Shown here piece by piece: positions 1 through 8,409 of a DNA stretch of 64,000 nt. Every line of letters starts with the position of its first letter. Position 1 is the stretch's first letter. The position numbers and the translations under genes were made by a program. The notes below the pieces were generated by a model. That model ran no database searches. It was given only the letters and a program-made list of their open reading frames with translations, and was not told the origin of the DNA. The DNA comes from an uncultured Azospirillum sp. (GTDB lineage: Bacteria > Pseudomonadota > Alphaproteobacteria > RF32 > CAG-239): NCBI GenBank assembly GCA_900542055.1, contig UQMA01000002.1:1-64000 (forward strand). Reading direction: 5' to 3'.

Positions 1-35
1 CCAGCCGACACGATGTCGGCGGTTCTAATGGTTTA

Positions 36-66
36 AAAAAATTTTAGCCCTGAAAAAATCAGGGCT
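36..66 (-). terminator. Rho-independent terminator after tRNA-Phe
   Basis: Arms AGCCCTGA/TCAGGGCT (46-66) are followed, on the minus strand, by a run of T (plus-strand A run at 36-41). It lies just past the 3' end of the minus-strand tRNA. A second small hairpin (CCGACA...TGTCGG, 5-19) sits at the window edge and probably belongs to whatever lies to the left. Confidence 0.75.
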
Positions 67-71
67 TCAAA

Positions 72-147
<76 letters not shown>

Positions 148-294
148 AACGATAACGAGAGTGTTTATAATAGATATTTTTTTGATTGTCCAGCATAATT
201 TTACATATTTTTGCATTTTTTAAAAAAATATGATTTTTTATATTGAAAAACAATTCATTATTTTGTACATTGACACGAACAAAAATTATTTATT

Positions 295-600
295 ATGAAA
301 AAGATATTATTGATTTATACCATTGTCATACTGATGTTTGGCATTTGTATGGTTGGCTTTGCTCAAGATAGGTTCCAAGACAAACATCCGGACGATCCTC
401 GCAGCTATGCTTTTTTGCAGGCTAAAAAGATTTCGTCCAAACACTGGAAACTTATTAAAGTTAACAAACCAACCAACTATCGAACTGTTGTTGTAGATAG
501 TTGCTTGTATCAATTTTGTGATGTAAGAGTCATCATAGATTATGGTGGAGCTTCCGTTCCTTTTGATACAACATTTGTTTACAAAAAACCGTTTAACTAA
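295..600 (+). CDS. Small secreted protein of unknown function
   Basis: Encodes 101 residues. The first ~23 residues are a classical signal peptide: basic MKK, hydrophobic core LLIYTIVILMFGICMVG, and a likely cleavage site after FAQ. The mature part is about 78 residues, rich in Lys, Asp and aromatic residues, with two Cys (around residues 70 and 75) that could form a disulphide. No Shine-Dalgarno is visible before the ATG, so the start rests on the signal peptide fitting so well. It stands alone between tRNA-Phe and a convergent gene and shares a bidirectional terminator with it. I do not recognise the family. Confidence 0.6.
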   Translation: MKKILLIYTIVILMFGICMVGFAQDRFQDKHPDDPRSYAFLQAKKISSKHWKLIKVNKPTNYRTVVVDSCLYQFCDVRVIIDYGGASVPFDTTFVYKKPFN

Positions 601-602
601 CA

Positions 603-639
603 AAAAACAGTGCTGCCTTATAAAGACAACACTGTTTTT
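603..639. terminator. Bidirectional terminator
   Basis: AAAACAGTG and CACTGTTTT arms flanked by A on the left and T on the right, between two convergent genes. G-U pairs lengthen the stem only in the minus-strand transcript, so it is probably stronger in that direction. Confidence 0.75.
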
Positions 640-650
640 TATTTACACAC

Positions 651-2603
651 TCACTCTCTGTTTTTAGCTCTGTATTGCGCTACCGCCATTGATAAAGCAT
701 ACATCTTATTGTACAAATGTTTTCCGTTTTCTTCCGCTTTTGCAAATAAATCAGCACTCACCTGATCATCAACCGCCAGTTCTCTAACCGCTGGAATTCC
801 TTTTTCAGGAGTTAAAGAATTTTTGACTCCGTTTAACAACACTTTGCGTTCAAACAAAAGCAAAGCCTGTCCTTGTTTATCCATACTTTCTTTATGTTTG
901 AAACCCCAAAAATTATGTTCATCCTCCCCTCTTCCCATAGTGCCGGCTAAAAACAGATTTCCCCTTTTATCTGGAAAATAGCTGAAAGGAATTTTTTCTT
1001 CTTTGCGAATAGCCTGAAGAGCCATTTCAAAATTATTATAATGTTGAGTTTCGGTATCCATAGCAGAAGCGAACGATACAAAAGTTGATTTTGAATCTCC
1101 CAAAGGGCAATATGGCGATTGTGATACAACCAGCAATTGACGTTGTATATTTTCGCTTTCCTGCTTATTATATCCCAATTCTTTCATTTTATTCTGCATC
1201 ATTTCTTCCAGCATCAAAGCCGTATAAGCTCCATGGCAATGAGCAACTATATTCAATTTTCGTATATTGCGCGCCGCTTCAGCAGCTTCTATCTTTTTTC
1301 CGTTTTCGGAAATGCGGGGCAAAAACATCTTATCAAAAATATCTTTAATATACTTCGGCTGCAGAGTTTCAGGAGAAAGCTCCTTTTTTATCTGAACCCG
1401 CCGATGATGATTTTCCATCATTTTCGTGCGGGAAAAATTGGCGTTCATATAATCGCCGAAATCATAAACCACGCCATAAACATCAATATTTTTTTCAAGT
1501 CCGTTATCTTTCAACAGTCTGTACACTTCGCCCAAATAGCCGTTTATGGCTTTTTCAGTACGAACGCCGTCTCCGCCAAAAACCAACACACATGGACGTC
1601 CTACTCCAACACCTTCAGCTTTTGACAAACCATATGGATTGGTTTCGGTTATACCGCCGCGACGATAAAATGAAACTTTGCTGCAAAGTTTTTCATAATC
1701 CCCAAGAACTCTATAAGCCGCCTTATTTGTATAGGCATTATTTTTTGGGTGTTTCAGCCCTTCTTTTACAAAGCCTTCAATTCTGTCTTTGTGTTTTGGA
1801 AAATCGGTAAGCATTTGTCCGGCAGCATTATATACAGCCGTTAAACTTTCTGATGTTTGCTCTTTGTCTCCGATGTGTTTTTCCATCAAATCAAAAATCC
1901 GGTTAACAATCGCTTTATCCTGAAAAGAGTCAATATAAGCCGTGTTTTCATCGGCTTCAGCGTTTCTGGCAGCGATTGCCGACAGATTTTTATAAAAAAA
2001 GCTATATTGTTCTGCCGTCAAATGTTGCGGGCTGTCCAGCAAACTTAAAATCTGTTGTCCCATTTCAGGATGCTGAGAATAAATTTTATAAAGAGAACCG
2101 TATAAATTTTTAGACAATTTCGGATTTTGCATAACTTCGTTCAGCATTTCGGAAGCGCGGCTGTTTTTTTCTGAATTGATTGTTGCGACAAGCGCCGTTG
2201 TATAAGCATACGCATTATTATTATCGGATTTTTCAGAAGCTTTTGATATTTGTTCAAAAGTCGTTTCTGACAGTTCTGGTTTTTCTTTTAACAATCCCGA
2301 AACGCATTGCAAAGCAAAGCGCATATTTTTATCAAAAAGCCTTTTAAACTGCTGCTCAGCTTCATCAGAAGTAACATTTGCTACAGCTTTATCAAACAAT
2401 TTCATAGCTGTCGGCGCCAAATCAGAACAAAAAATTTTTTTAGAAGAAGAATTTACAATCGTTGACAAAACATATCCTGAAAACTCTGGATATTCTTCAA
2501 CTATTTTCTGCATTTGATTATATCCGTTATAACATTCGACAAAATCCATATCATCGTTTTCATCAAAATTAAGCAAACAATCCAAAGCTTCACTTTTAAG
2601 CAT
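651..2603 (-). CDS. Helical-repeat protein with C-terminal alpha/beta-hydrolase-like domain
   Basis: Encodes 650 residues from the ATG at 2603, which has AAGGAG seven bases upstream; a longer reading adding 12 residues has no such site. No signal peptide is seen. Residues ~1-300 are almost all amphipathic helix (solenoid-like, with recurring FxxL/ALxxI patterns). From about residue 325 comes a strand-rich region, VLVFGGDG...DVYGVVYDFG, then at about 455 LNIVAHCHGAYTALMLEEMM. This has the layout of a hydrolase nucleophile elbow (G-x-S-x-G), but with Cys in the Ser position and Ala replacing the first Gly. A later histidine (GEDEHNFWG) could serve as the catalytic His. Function is unknown: a cysteine hydrolase or a non-catalytic fold are both possible. 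Confidence 0.7.
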   Translation of the reverse strand: MLKSEALDCLLNFDENDDMDFVECYNGYNQMQKIVEEYPEFSGYVLSTIVNSSSKKIFCSDLAPTAMKLFDKAVANVTSDEAEQQFKRLFDKNMRFALQCVSGLLKEKPELSETTFEQISKASEKSDNNNAYAYTTALVATINSEKNSRASEMLNEVMQNPKLSKNLYGSLYKIYSQHPEMGQQILSLLDSPQHLTAEQYSFFYKNLSAIAARNAEADENTAYIDSFQDKAIVNRIFDLMEKHIGDKEQTSESLTAVYNAAGQMLTDFPKHKDRIEGFVKEGLKHPKNNAYTNKAAYRVLGDYEKLCSKVSFYRRGGITETNPYGLSKAEGVGVGRPCVLVFGGDGVRTEKAINGYLGEVYRLLKDNGLEKNIDVYGVVYDFGDYMNANFSRTKMMENHHRRVQIKKELSPETLQPKYIKDIFDKMFLPRISENGKKIEAAEAARNIRKLNIVAHCHGAYTALMLEEMMQNKMKELGYNKQESENIQRQLLVVSQSPYCPLGDSKSTFVSFASAMDTETQHYNNFEMALQAIRKEEKIPFSYFPDKRGNLFLAGTMGRGEDEHNFWGFKHKESMDKQGQALLLFERKVLLNGVKNSLTPEKGIPAVRELAVDDQVSADLFAKAEENGKHLYNKMYALSMAVAQYRAKNRE

Positions 2604-2829
2604 ATGCCTTCTCCTTATAAATATTATGTAGAATAGCATTGTTTTTGTTTTTTGTCTATTTTTAATAACAAATAATCATTTTTTCTTTTTTGTATCCAAA
2701 TGCGCATTTTTTATGGATTTTTTGCATTTTTCTGTTAAAAAAACGCAATTTTTGCATATTTTTGTTGTTTTCTCAATTTCAATGGAGTACAAACTGAACG
2801 TCTAGTATTAATTTATAGAGAGAAATTAA

Positions 2830-3300
2830 ATGTCAAACCCTATTGATACCAAAATTGTCAGCAAATTGGCCGAGATTCTTGATAAAAACGGTCTTGCAGA
2901 GTTGGAATATGAAACCGAAAACTGCCGCATTTCATTGATTAAATCACGCAGTGTTCAAACAGTTGCCGCTCCGGTTGTTGCTGCTCCCGCAGCTCAGGCT
3001 CCCGTTTCAGCTCCGGCTGTTGCTCCTGCCGCCGCTCCGGTTGCTGATGTTGATTTTGCGTCATTGCCGGGATGCGTTAAATCCCCGATGGTAGGCGTGG
3101 TTTACCTTTCAAGCGATCCAAATTCAGCCAACTATGTAAAAATCGGCGATACCGTCAGCGAAGGCGACACCGTTTGTTTGATTGAAGCTATGAAAACTTT
3201 CAATCCGGTTAAGGCGGCAAAAGCCGGTAAAGTAACCCGTATTTTGGTTGAAAGCGGCGATCCTGTCGAATATGGCGAACCGCTTGTTGTTATTGAGTAA
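2830..3300 (+). CDS. accB: Biotin carboxyl carrier protein of acetyl-CoA carboxylase
   Basis: Encodes 156 residues. BCCP carries biotin between the carboxylase and carboxyltransferase halves of acetyl-CoA carboxylase, the first step of fatty-acid synthesis. A short N-terminal domain (1-45) leads into a flexible Ala/Pro linker (~50-75), then a biotinyl domain with the attachment motif EAMKTFN near residue 122. The closing GEPLVVIE is typical of the family. accC follows 19 bases later, the usual accBC arrangement. The upstream 190 bases are very AT-rich and I could not fix a single promoter in them. Confidence 0.97.
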   Translation: MSNPIDTKIVSKLAEILDKNGLAELEYETENCRISLIKSRSVQTVAAPVVAAPAAQAPVSAPAVAPAAAPVADVDFASLPGCVKSPMVGVVYLSSDPNSANYVKIGDTVSEGDTVCLIEAMKTFNPVKAAKAGKVTRILVESGDPVEYGEPLVVIE

Positions 3301-3319
3301 TAATCGCTAGGAACACAAT

Positions 3320-4669
3320 ATGTTTGAAAAAGTTTTAATAGCTAACCGAGGCGAAGTTGCTCTGCGTATCCATCGCGCTTGCCGCGAAATGGGTATCAAA
3401 ACCGTTGCCGTACACTCAGAAGCTGATGCAAATGCTATGCATGTCCGTCTGGCTGATGAGGCTGTTTGTATCGGTCCGGCAAGATCGTCCGAATCTTACT
3501 TGAACAAATCGGCCATTATTTCAGCTGCTCTGATTACGGGCGCTGACGCAATTCACCCCGGATTTGGCTTCTTGTCCGAAAATGCCGATTTTGCCGAAAT
3601 GGTAGAATCGCATGGAATTACTTTTATCGGACCGACTGCCGCACAAATGCGTAAAATGGGCGACAAAATTTCCGCGCGCAAAGCCGCTATCGAAGCAGGA
3701 ATTCCTGTTACCCCCGGTTCGCCTTCTCTCGACACAGTTGAAGATGCGAAAAAATGGGCGCATGAAATAGGCTATCCCGTTATTATCAAAGCCAAAGACG
3801 GCGGCGGCGGAAAAGGTATGAAAGTCGCTTACAGCGATGATGACATTACCGAAGCTTATACAATGGCACGCGCCGAAGCTAAAGCAGCTTTTCCGAGCGA
3901 CATTGTTTATATGGAAAAATACCTGCAAAAGCCTCGTCATATCGAAATGCAGATTTTAGCCGACAAATACGGTAATGTTGTTCATTTGGGCGAGCGCGAT
4001 TGCTCTATTCAGCGCAACAACCAAAAAGTGATTGAAGAGAGCCCTTCTCCCGCATTGAATCAGGAACAGCGCGAAGAAATCGGTGAAATAGTCCGTAAAG
4101 CTATTGCTAAAATCGGATATTTCAACGCCGGAACACTGGAATTTTTGTTTGAAGACGGGCGTTTTTATTTCTTGGAAATGAATACACGTTTGCAGGTTGA
4201 ACATCCGGTTACCGAAGCTGTCAGCGGCATTGATATCGTACGCGAACAAATCCGTATAGCCAGCGGCGCCGCATTGGGTTATGAACAAAAAGACATTCAT
4301 TTTAACGGTCATGCTATTGAATGCCGCATAAACGCCGAAAATCCTGAAACATTTGCTCCCTGCCCCGGAAAAATTACCGAATGGCATGCCCCCGGCGGTC
4401 TTGGCGTGCGTGTTGATTCCGAAATTTATTCCGGCTACTCAATTCCGCCGTTTTATGACAGCATGATTGCAAAACTGATTGTTCACGGACAAACCCGCAA
4501 CGCCGCATTAATGCGTATGCGCCGTGCATTAGAAGAATTTGTTATCGAAGGCGTTTCAACCACAATTCCATTACAGCAGGAAATTATTTCACAAGCCGAT
4601 TTTATCGACGGAATGTATAATATTCACTGGTTGGAACATTATATGAAAAACCGCAACAATAACAAATAG
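3320..4669 (+). CDS. accC: Biotin carboxylase subunit of acetyl-CoA carboxylase
   Basis: Encodes 449 residues, the normal AccC length. It carboxylates the biotin on AccB using ATP and bicarbonate. The N-terminus FEKVLIANRGEVALRI is diagnostic, the ATP-grasp glycine loop GGGGKGMK is near residue 165, and ERDCSIQRNNQKVIEESPS, EMNTRLQVEHPVTE and the C-terminal biotin carboxylase domain follow in order. AGGA lies before the ATG. A strong hairpin terminator closes the accBC unit. Confidence 0.98.
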   Translation: MFEKVLIANRGEVALRIHRACREMGIKTVAVHSEADANAMHVRLADEAVCIGPARSSESYLNKSAIISAALITGADAIHPGFGFLSENADFAEMVESHGITFIGPTAAQMRKMGDKISARKAAIEAGIPVTPGSPSLDTVEDAKKWAHEIGYPVIIKAKDGGGGKGMKVAYSDDDITEAYTMARAEAKAAFPSDIVYMEKYLQKPRHIEMQILADKYGNVVHLGERDCSIQRNNQKVIEESPSPALNQEQREEIGEIVRKAIAKIGYFNAGTLEFLFEDGRFYFLEMNTRLQVEHPVTEAVSGIDIVREQIRIASGAALGYEQKDIHFNGHAIECRINAENPETFAPCPGKITEWHAPGGLGVRVDSEIYSGYSIPPFYDSMIAKLIVHGQTRNAALMRMRRALEEFVIEGVSTTIPLQQEIISQADFIDGMYNIHWLEHYMKNRNNNK

Positions 4670-4680
4670 TCTGCTTTAAG

Positions 4681-4713
4681 AACAAAGCTCCTTTGAAAGG
4701 AGCTTTGTTTTTT
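4681..4713. terminator. Terminator between accC and argR
   Basis: Perfect stem AACAAAGCTCCT/AGGAGCTTTGTT followed by T on the plus strand. The convergent argR gene ends just to the right, so it may serve both. Confidence 0.85.
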
Positions 4714-4720
4714 AATAAAC

Positions 4721-5137
4721 TTATTTAAGTCTGTCTTCTAAAATATCACAGGTTTCTTCCAATAATGAAACAGAAGTTGTGGTAACAAAAATTGTATTAT
4801 CACCGGCAATAACTCCTAAAACAGACGGCAGCTCCATTTTATCAATCATATCACCTACTAAATTGGCTGCCCCATCGTTGGTTTTAAGCACAATTAATGC
4901 TTCATTATGCACAACGGATTTGACAAAATGCCCTATTTTATTACTTGTTGCCATCGGAACTTTATAAAAAACTTTCCCGTCCGCAAATGATTTATAAACT
5001 CCGAGAGCTTTAAATTGTCTTGAAATTGTAGACTGTTTTACTTGCAAACCTTGTTTTTGCAGCTCTTTGACCAATTCTTCCTGAGTCGAAATTTTTTGAC
5101 TGCTCAAAATAGACAACAATGCATTTTTAATATCCAT
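4721..5137 (-). CDS. argR: Arginine repressor ArgR
   Basis: Encodes 138 residues from the ATG at 5137, with a GGAG site upstream; an in-frame extension of 62 residues is low-complexity and lacks a ribosome site. The N-terminal winged helix (residues ~1-70) carries TQEELVKELQKQG and STISRQFKALGVYK, matching the ArgR DNA-binding helix. The C-terminal domain has GVIAGDNTIFV, equivalent to the arginine-binding/hexamer motif GDDTILV. It likely represses arginine genes when arginine is abundant. Two palindromes overlapping its own leader suggest autoregulation and control of the divergent ligase operon. Confidence 0.93.
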   Translation of the reverse strand: MDIKNALLSILSSQKISTQEELVKELQKQGLQVKQSTISRQFKALGVYKSFADGKVFYKVPMATSNKIGHFVKSVVHNEALIVLKTNDGAANLVGDMIDKMELPSVLGVIAGDNTIFVTTTSVSLLEETCDILEDRLK

Positions 5138-5149
5138 ATCTCTCTCCTT

Positions 5150-5184
5150 TGCATAAAATTTAGCATATTTGCATAAATATGCAA
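5150..5184. promoter_or_regulatory. Paired ARG-box-like palindromes in the argR/ligase intergenic region
   Basis: TTGCATAAATATGCAA at 5169-5184 is a perfect palindrome outside its two central bases. An imperfect copy, TGCATAAAATTTAGCA, lies at 5150-5165, centre-to-centre about 19 bp. ArgR boxes are AT-rich near-palindromes arranged in adjacent pairs, so these are good operator candidates. They lie between argR and the divergent gene at 5260. Confidence 0.6.
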
Positions 5185-5259
5185 CAACATATTTACATTT
5201 TTTTACAGATATGCTATTTAGACAAAAGTTTTTATCAACCGCTATGAGAGAAGTAAAAA

Positions 5260-6981
5260 ATGTATAGCTTTCTGAATAAAGCAACTCAAAATATTTTTGA
5301 AGAAACAGTAAAAAATTTAACACAAAAAGAAATTTTGTTTGTTATGCCTGCATTTTATCCTCAACGCGGCGGAATTTTGCAAGATGCAGTTAAATGCGGA
5401 GGAAACGCCATTATCGCCGGCGGTGCTCCCCAGCAACAGCTTTTTGAAGGCATCAGCCAATACAGTCCGGGGTATGATACAACCGGAATCAGCGAAACCC
5501 CAAAAGAAATCTATCAAATTGTTAAGGCTATTCCAAACGAGGTTTTACGCGGAAAAGACATTGCGTTATTTGTCGAAGCGCCGGTTGCTCATCACTGGTC
5601 AAACAATATGCGCATAAAAAAAGCAAATATCGTTTTATCTAACGAGCAAAATCTGAGATCTTTTTTCGAAGAAAAAACAAATTTAGCCAAAGTTTTGCAA
5701 GAAGCCGGACTTAAAGATTGTTTAATTCCTTCGGAAGTTGTAATCAGTGAAAATCTGTCATCGCAAGATATGTTTGAACTTTATGAGCGTTATAAAGGCC
5801 AAAGCGGCAAAGTCGTGCTTCAGTCTTGCGGTGCCGAAAATGTAGAAAGCGGCGGCGGCAAAGGCACCAGTATTGTTAAAGATTATGATGATTTTTGCCA
5901 AACCATTGTTCAGCATACAGGTCATGTTAAGGTTGCGAAATTTATCGATGGTTATTGCTCAAACGTTTCTATGTTTGTCGGCAACACAAAGGCAAACGGT
6001 CAATCCGGCGTTGAAAAATGCGAATTGTCTTCTGAAGATGATCCTTTTTCAGAAAAGACATTGGATATTTTATTGGCAAAAGGGCAAGAAAAAGGCATTA
6101 CTGATAAAAATATTCTTGTACTGGCAACACGCGGAACCCTGAAAGCCGTCGGCGATAAGAATCTGACAGGAAGTTCATCAAACGGTGTAGGAAATGCTTT
6201 GGGGCATAATTTCCCTCAAGAAATCAATGATAAAATTTACGAGATAGCACAAAAATTAGGGCATTTGATGGGAAAATGCGGAAAAGTAGGTCTTTGCGGC
6301 GCAGATTTGATGATTGACGCCGATAATCATGTATGGATTAATGAAGTAAACGACCGTCAGCAAGGTCCGACTGAACAACTCAGCTTAGATGCTGAAAATG
6401 CAGATTTAGTCGGTGTGCACCGTCTGGCTTTTATTGCCAATTATGCCGATTGCTCTCAGCCAAAAGTGCAACAATTGTTTTATCGGTTGCAGCAGGTTTC
6501 GCGGCAGATGTATGAGAAGTCATTGCAAAGCGATGGAAGTTTTTATATAAAAATGATGGGAAAACAATCTGGAAAAGCTGTTTCGCAAATTGATTTAACT
6601 TCGGGAATTTATGCTGTTAAAAAAGATAATAAAGGTCAATGGCACTGGGATTTTTCGAAAAAATATGCTTCGGCTCCCAGTGTGGATTTGAACAAAGATA
6701 CCATTTATTTAAAACTATCGGGAATTAGTTTGCACAAAGGACAAGATGTGCCGAGCGGCGCACAAATTTTAAGAATTGTCGGAAAAACGCAAAACGGTTC
6801 TTCTCCATTTCAAATCAAAAGCGGTAAAGTCAGCCTCAATCAAGATTGGCTTCCCATAACCGACGGATTGTATGGTTCTATCTTCGGAGAGCAATATAAT
6901 CGGCAATTTAGTATGGATAAAAATCCTGCTCAGATACAAAACAATATTATGATGAGGAAACTGAAAAATGGCAGAATATAA
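5260..6981 (+). CDS. ATP-grasp ligase, substrate unknown
   Basis: Encodes 573 residues, cytosolic. The ATP-grasp part spans roughly residues 100-400: the Lys-rich ATP-binding strands (VVLQSCGAEN, GGGKGTSIVKDY near 205) and, at ~360, the metal-binding block GLCGADLMIDADNHVWINEVNDRQQGP-like segment with the E-x-N-x-R signature. A further ~170 C-terminal residues form a strand-rich domain not normally part of the fold. Enzymes with this fold join a carboxylate to an amine or thiol through an acyl-phosphate. The next gene overlaps it by 14 bases and encodes a deacylase, so the two probably make and break, or transfer, the same amide bond. Divergence from argR suggests arginine control. Start ATG has GAGAGAAG upstream. 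Confidence 0.8.
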   Translation: MYSFLNKATQNIFEETVKNLTQKEILFVMPAFYPQRGGILQDAVKCGGNAIIAGGAPQQQLFEGISQYSPGYDTTGISETPKEIYQIVKAIPNEVLRGKDIALFVEAPVAHHWSNNMRIKKANIVLSNEQNLRSFFEEKTNLAKVLQEAGLKDCLIPSEVVISENLSSQDMFELYERYKGQSGKVVLQSCGAENVESGGGKGTSIVKDYDDFCQTIVQHTGHVKVAKFIDGYCSNVSMFVGNTKANGQSGVEKCELSSEDDPFSEKTLDILLAKGQEKGITDKNILVLATRGTLKAVGDKNLTGSSSNGVGNALGHNFPQEINDKIYEIAQKLGHLMGKCGKVGLCGADLMIDADNHVWINEVNDRQQGPTEQLSLDAENADLVGVHRLAFIANYADCSQPKVQQLFYRLQQVSRQMYEKSLQSDGSFYIKMMGKQSGKAVSQIDLTSGIYAVKKDNKGQWHWDFSKKYASAPSVDLNKDTIYLKLSGISLHKGQDVPSGAQILRIVGKTQNGSSPFQIKSGKVSLNQDWLPITDGLYGSIFGEQYNRQFSMDKNPAQIQNNIMMRKLKNGRI

Positions 6982-7909
6982 AAAAATAGAACATAATCTG
7001 CTCACTATCGGCGGAGGAATTGAGTTAAAGCTCAACGAATTTATCTACAAAGCCGAAAAACAAGGTAAAAAAATCTATATTCAATCGGGATTGCACGGCG
7101 GCGAAACATCACAATGGGTTTTGTATAAGCTACATAAATTTCTTATGCAGAATTTACGCGCCGGCGAAATTCACATTGTGCCTTATGCCAACCCCTTGGG
7201 ATGGTTGCAGCGCACTTATTATTCGACTTTCGGAAAATTCAGCTTACTGGACGGACAGGATTATAACCGTTGTTTTACAGATACAAACAAGCAAGACACC
7301 AATTCCATTTTGTGTAAAAAAATATGCGAATTGGCATCAAATTCTGATTTTGCTCTTGATTTACACACTTCAAAGAACAGCAATCCATTTGCCATCTATA
7401 CCAACAACAGTTATATTTCCTATATAAAAGCTCTCGGATTCAAATATAACCAATATTCTGATGACGCCTCCATTCCGGCGTTATATGGAACTTTTAACGC
7501 CTGCCTCGACCGACACCATGTGCCTAATGTTACAATAGAATGCGGCGGACATGACGAATATTGCGAATACAAAATCAATGAAGTCTATAATGCCATTATC
7601 AATTTGTTGGGCAAACTTGAAGTTTTGACAACAAAACAGGCAAATGAAAACGATGTATTTCGTTTTGAAAAAAGAAATAAAATATATGCAGCTTCCGCAG
7701 GTTTGATCAAATTTGAAAAAGAAATAGGCGATACTGTTGAGCAAGGAGATGTTATTGCCAGATTGTACCCTTCTGACGACATATCCTGCACGGAAATTAT
7801 TTTAGCAAAAGAAAACGGAATTATTCACGTTATAAATCCAAGCCATATTGTTTGGCAAGGTGACATAATAGCCGAAATTATTCCTCAGCAAGATTTAGTT
7901 TTGTTATAA
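6968..7909 (+). CDS. Succinylglutamate desuccinylase/aspartoacylase-family zinc deacylase
   Basis: Encodes 313 residues. The family hydrolyses N-acyl amino acids with a single zinc. Zinc ligands are seen in SGLHGGETS (His and Glu, residues ~41-46) and DLHTSK (His, ~132); TIECGGHDEY (~188) holds the expected catalytic Glu region. The C-terminal ~90 residues form the barrel-sandwich domain typical of the family (GLIKFEKEIGDTVEQGDVIARLYP). Its start lies inside the 3' end of the ATP-grasp gene, preceded by GAGGA, so translation is probably coupled. It is not a standard AstE: no other arginine-succinyltransferase genes are present here. Confidence 0.82.
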   Translation: MAEYKKIEHNLLTIGGGIELKLNEFIYKAEKQGKKIYIQSGLHGGETSQWVLYKLHKFLMQNLRAGEIHIVPYANPLGWLQRTYYSTFGKFSLLDGQDYNRCFTDTNKQDTNSILCKKICELASNSDFALDLHTSKNSNPFAIYTNNSYISYIKALGFKYNQYSDDASIPALYGTFNACLDRHHVPNVTIECGGHDEYCEYKINEVYNAIINLLGKLEVLTTKQANENDVFRFEKRNKIYAASAGLIKFEKEIGDTVEQGDVIARLYPSDDISCTEIILAKENGIIHVINPSHIVWQGDIIAEIIPQQDLVLL

Positions 7910-7910
7910 A

Positions 7911-7946
7911 AAAAGAGCCGTCTTTATAAAAGGCGGTTCTTTTTTA
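7911..7946 (+). terminator. Terminator of the ligase/deacylase operon
   Basis: Stem GAGCCGTCTT/AAGGCGGTTC with two wobble positions, followed by TTTTTT. It begins two bases past the deacylase stop. Confidence 0.75.
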
Positions 7947-7963
7947 AGAATAAATTCGGCTTG

Positions 7964-8161
7964 TTACATATAACCGGAATTGCAATCGCGTACCTTATGC
8001 AAGCCCAAGGCTATCAGAGCTATAAAACCGGAAATACCAGCTCCGAAGAAGCAATATCCGGCAATATCAAGTCTGCCGTTAAAACCTGCAATCCAAAAAG
8101 CAACGATCCCTAAAGCGGCCATTGTAACGAAGAAGCTCCAAACTTTTTCTAATTTTTTCAT
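7964..8161 (-). CDS. Small membrane protein of unknown function
   Basis: About 65 residues starting MKKLEKVW at the ATG at 8161; a GTG nine bases upstream gives a slightly longer form. Two predicted membrane helices (FFVTMAALGIVAFWIAGF and IAGYCFFGAGISGFIALIALGL) are joined by a short NGRLD loop. No strong ribosome site is visible. The stretch from here to 8409 is AT-rich and holds nothing else I can support. Confidence 0.5.
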   Translation of the reverse strand: MKKLEKVWSFFVTMAALGIVAFWIAGFNGRLDIAGYCFFGAGISGFIALIALGLHKVRDCNSGYM

Positions 8162-8409
8162 AAAAAACACGGGTTTGTTTATAGAGGGGGTATTCCTGAT
8201 ATACGTCCCGTTCCCTCAGTTGTTATTAAAAAAATATAAAACAAGTATAAGAAATACGGTACGAATAAACTTTTAACAACAGAAACCCGTTCTCAAAACA
8301 AATCCACACAGTAATAATCTTAATACTTAAAAAACAATATAATTATAATATGTTCCTTATAAAGGTGCAACATTTTTTATAGAAAGAAACCAATGAAAAT
8401 AACAGAAAT

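Noticed and set aside
1137..1625. Long plus-strand frame opposite the solenoid/hydrolase gene
   Set aside because: It is antisense to a gene with a good start and motifs; its translation is Phe/His-rich and shows no domain, as expected for a shadow frame.
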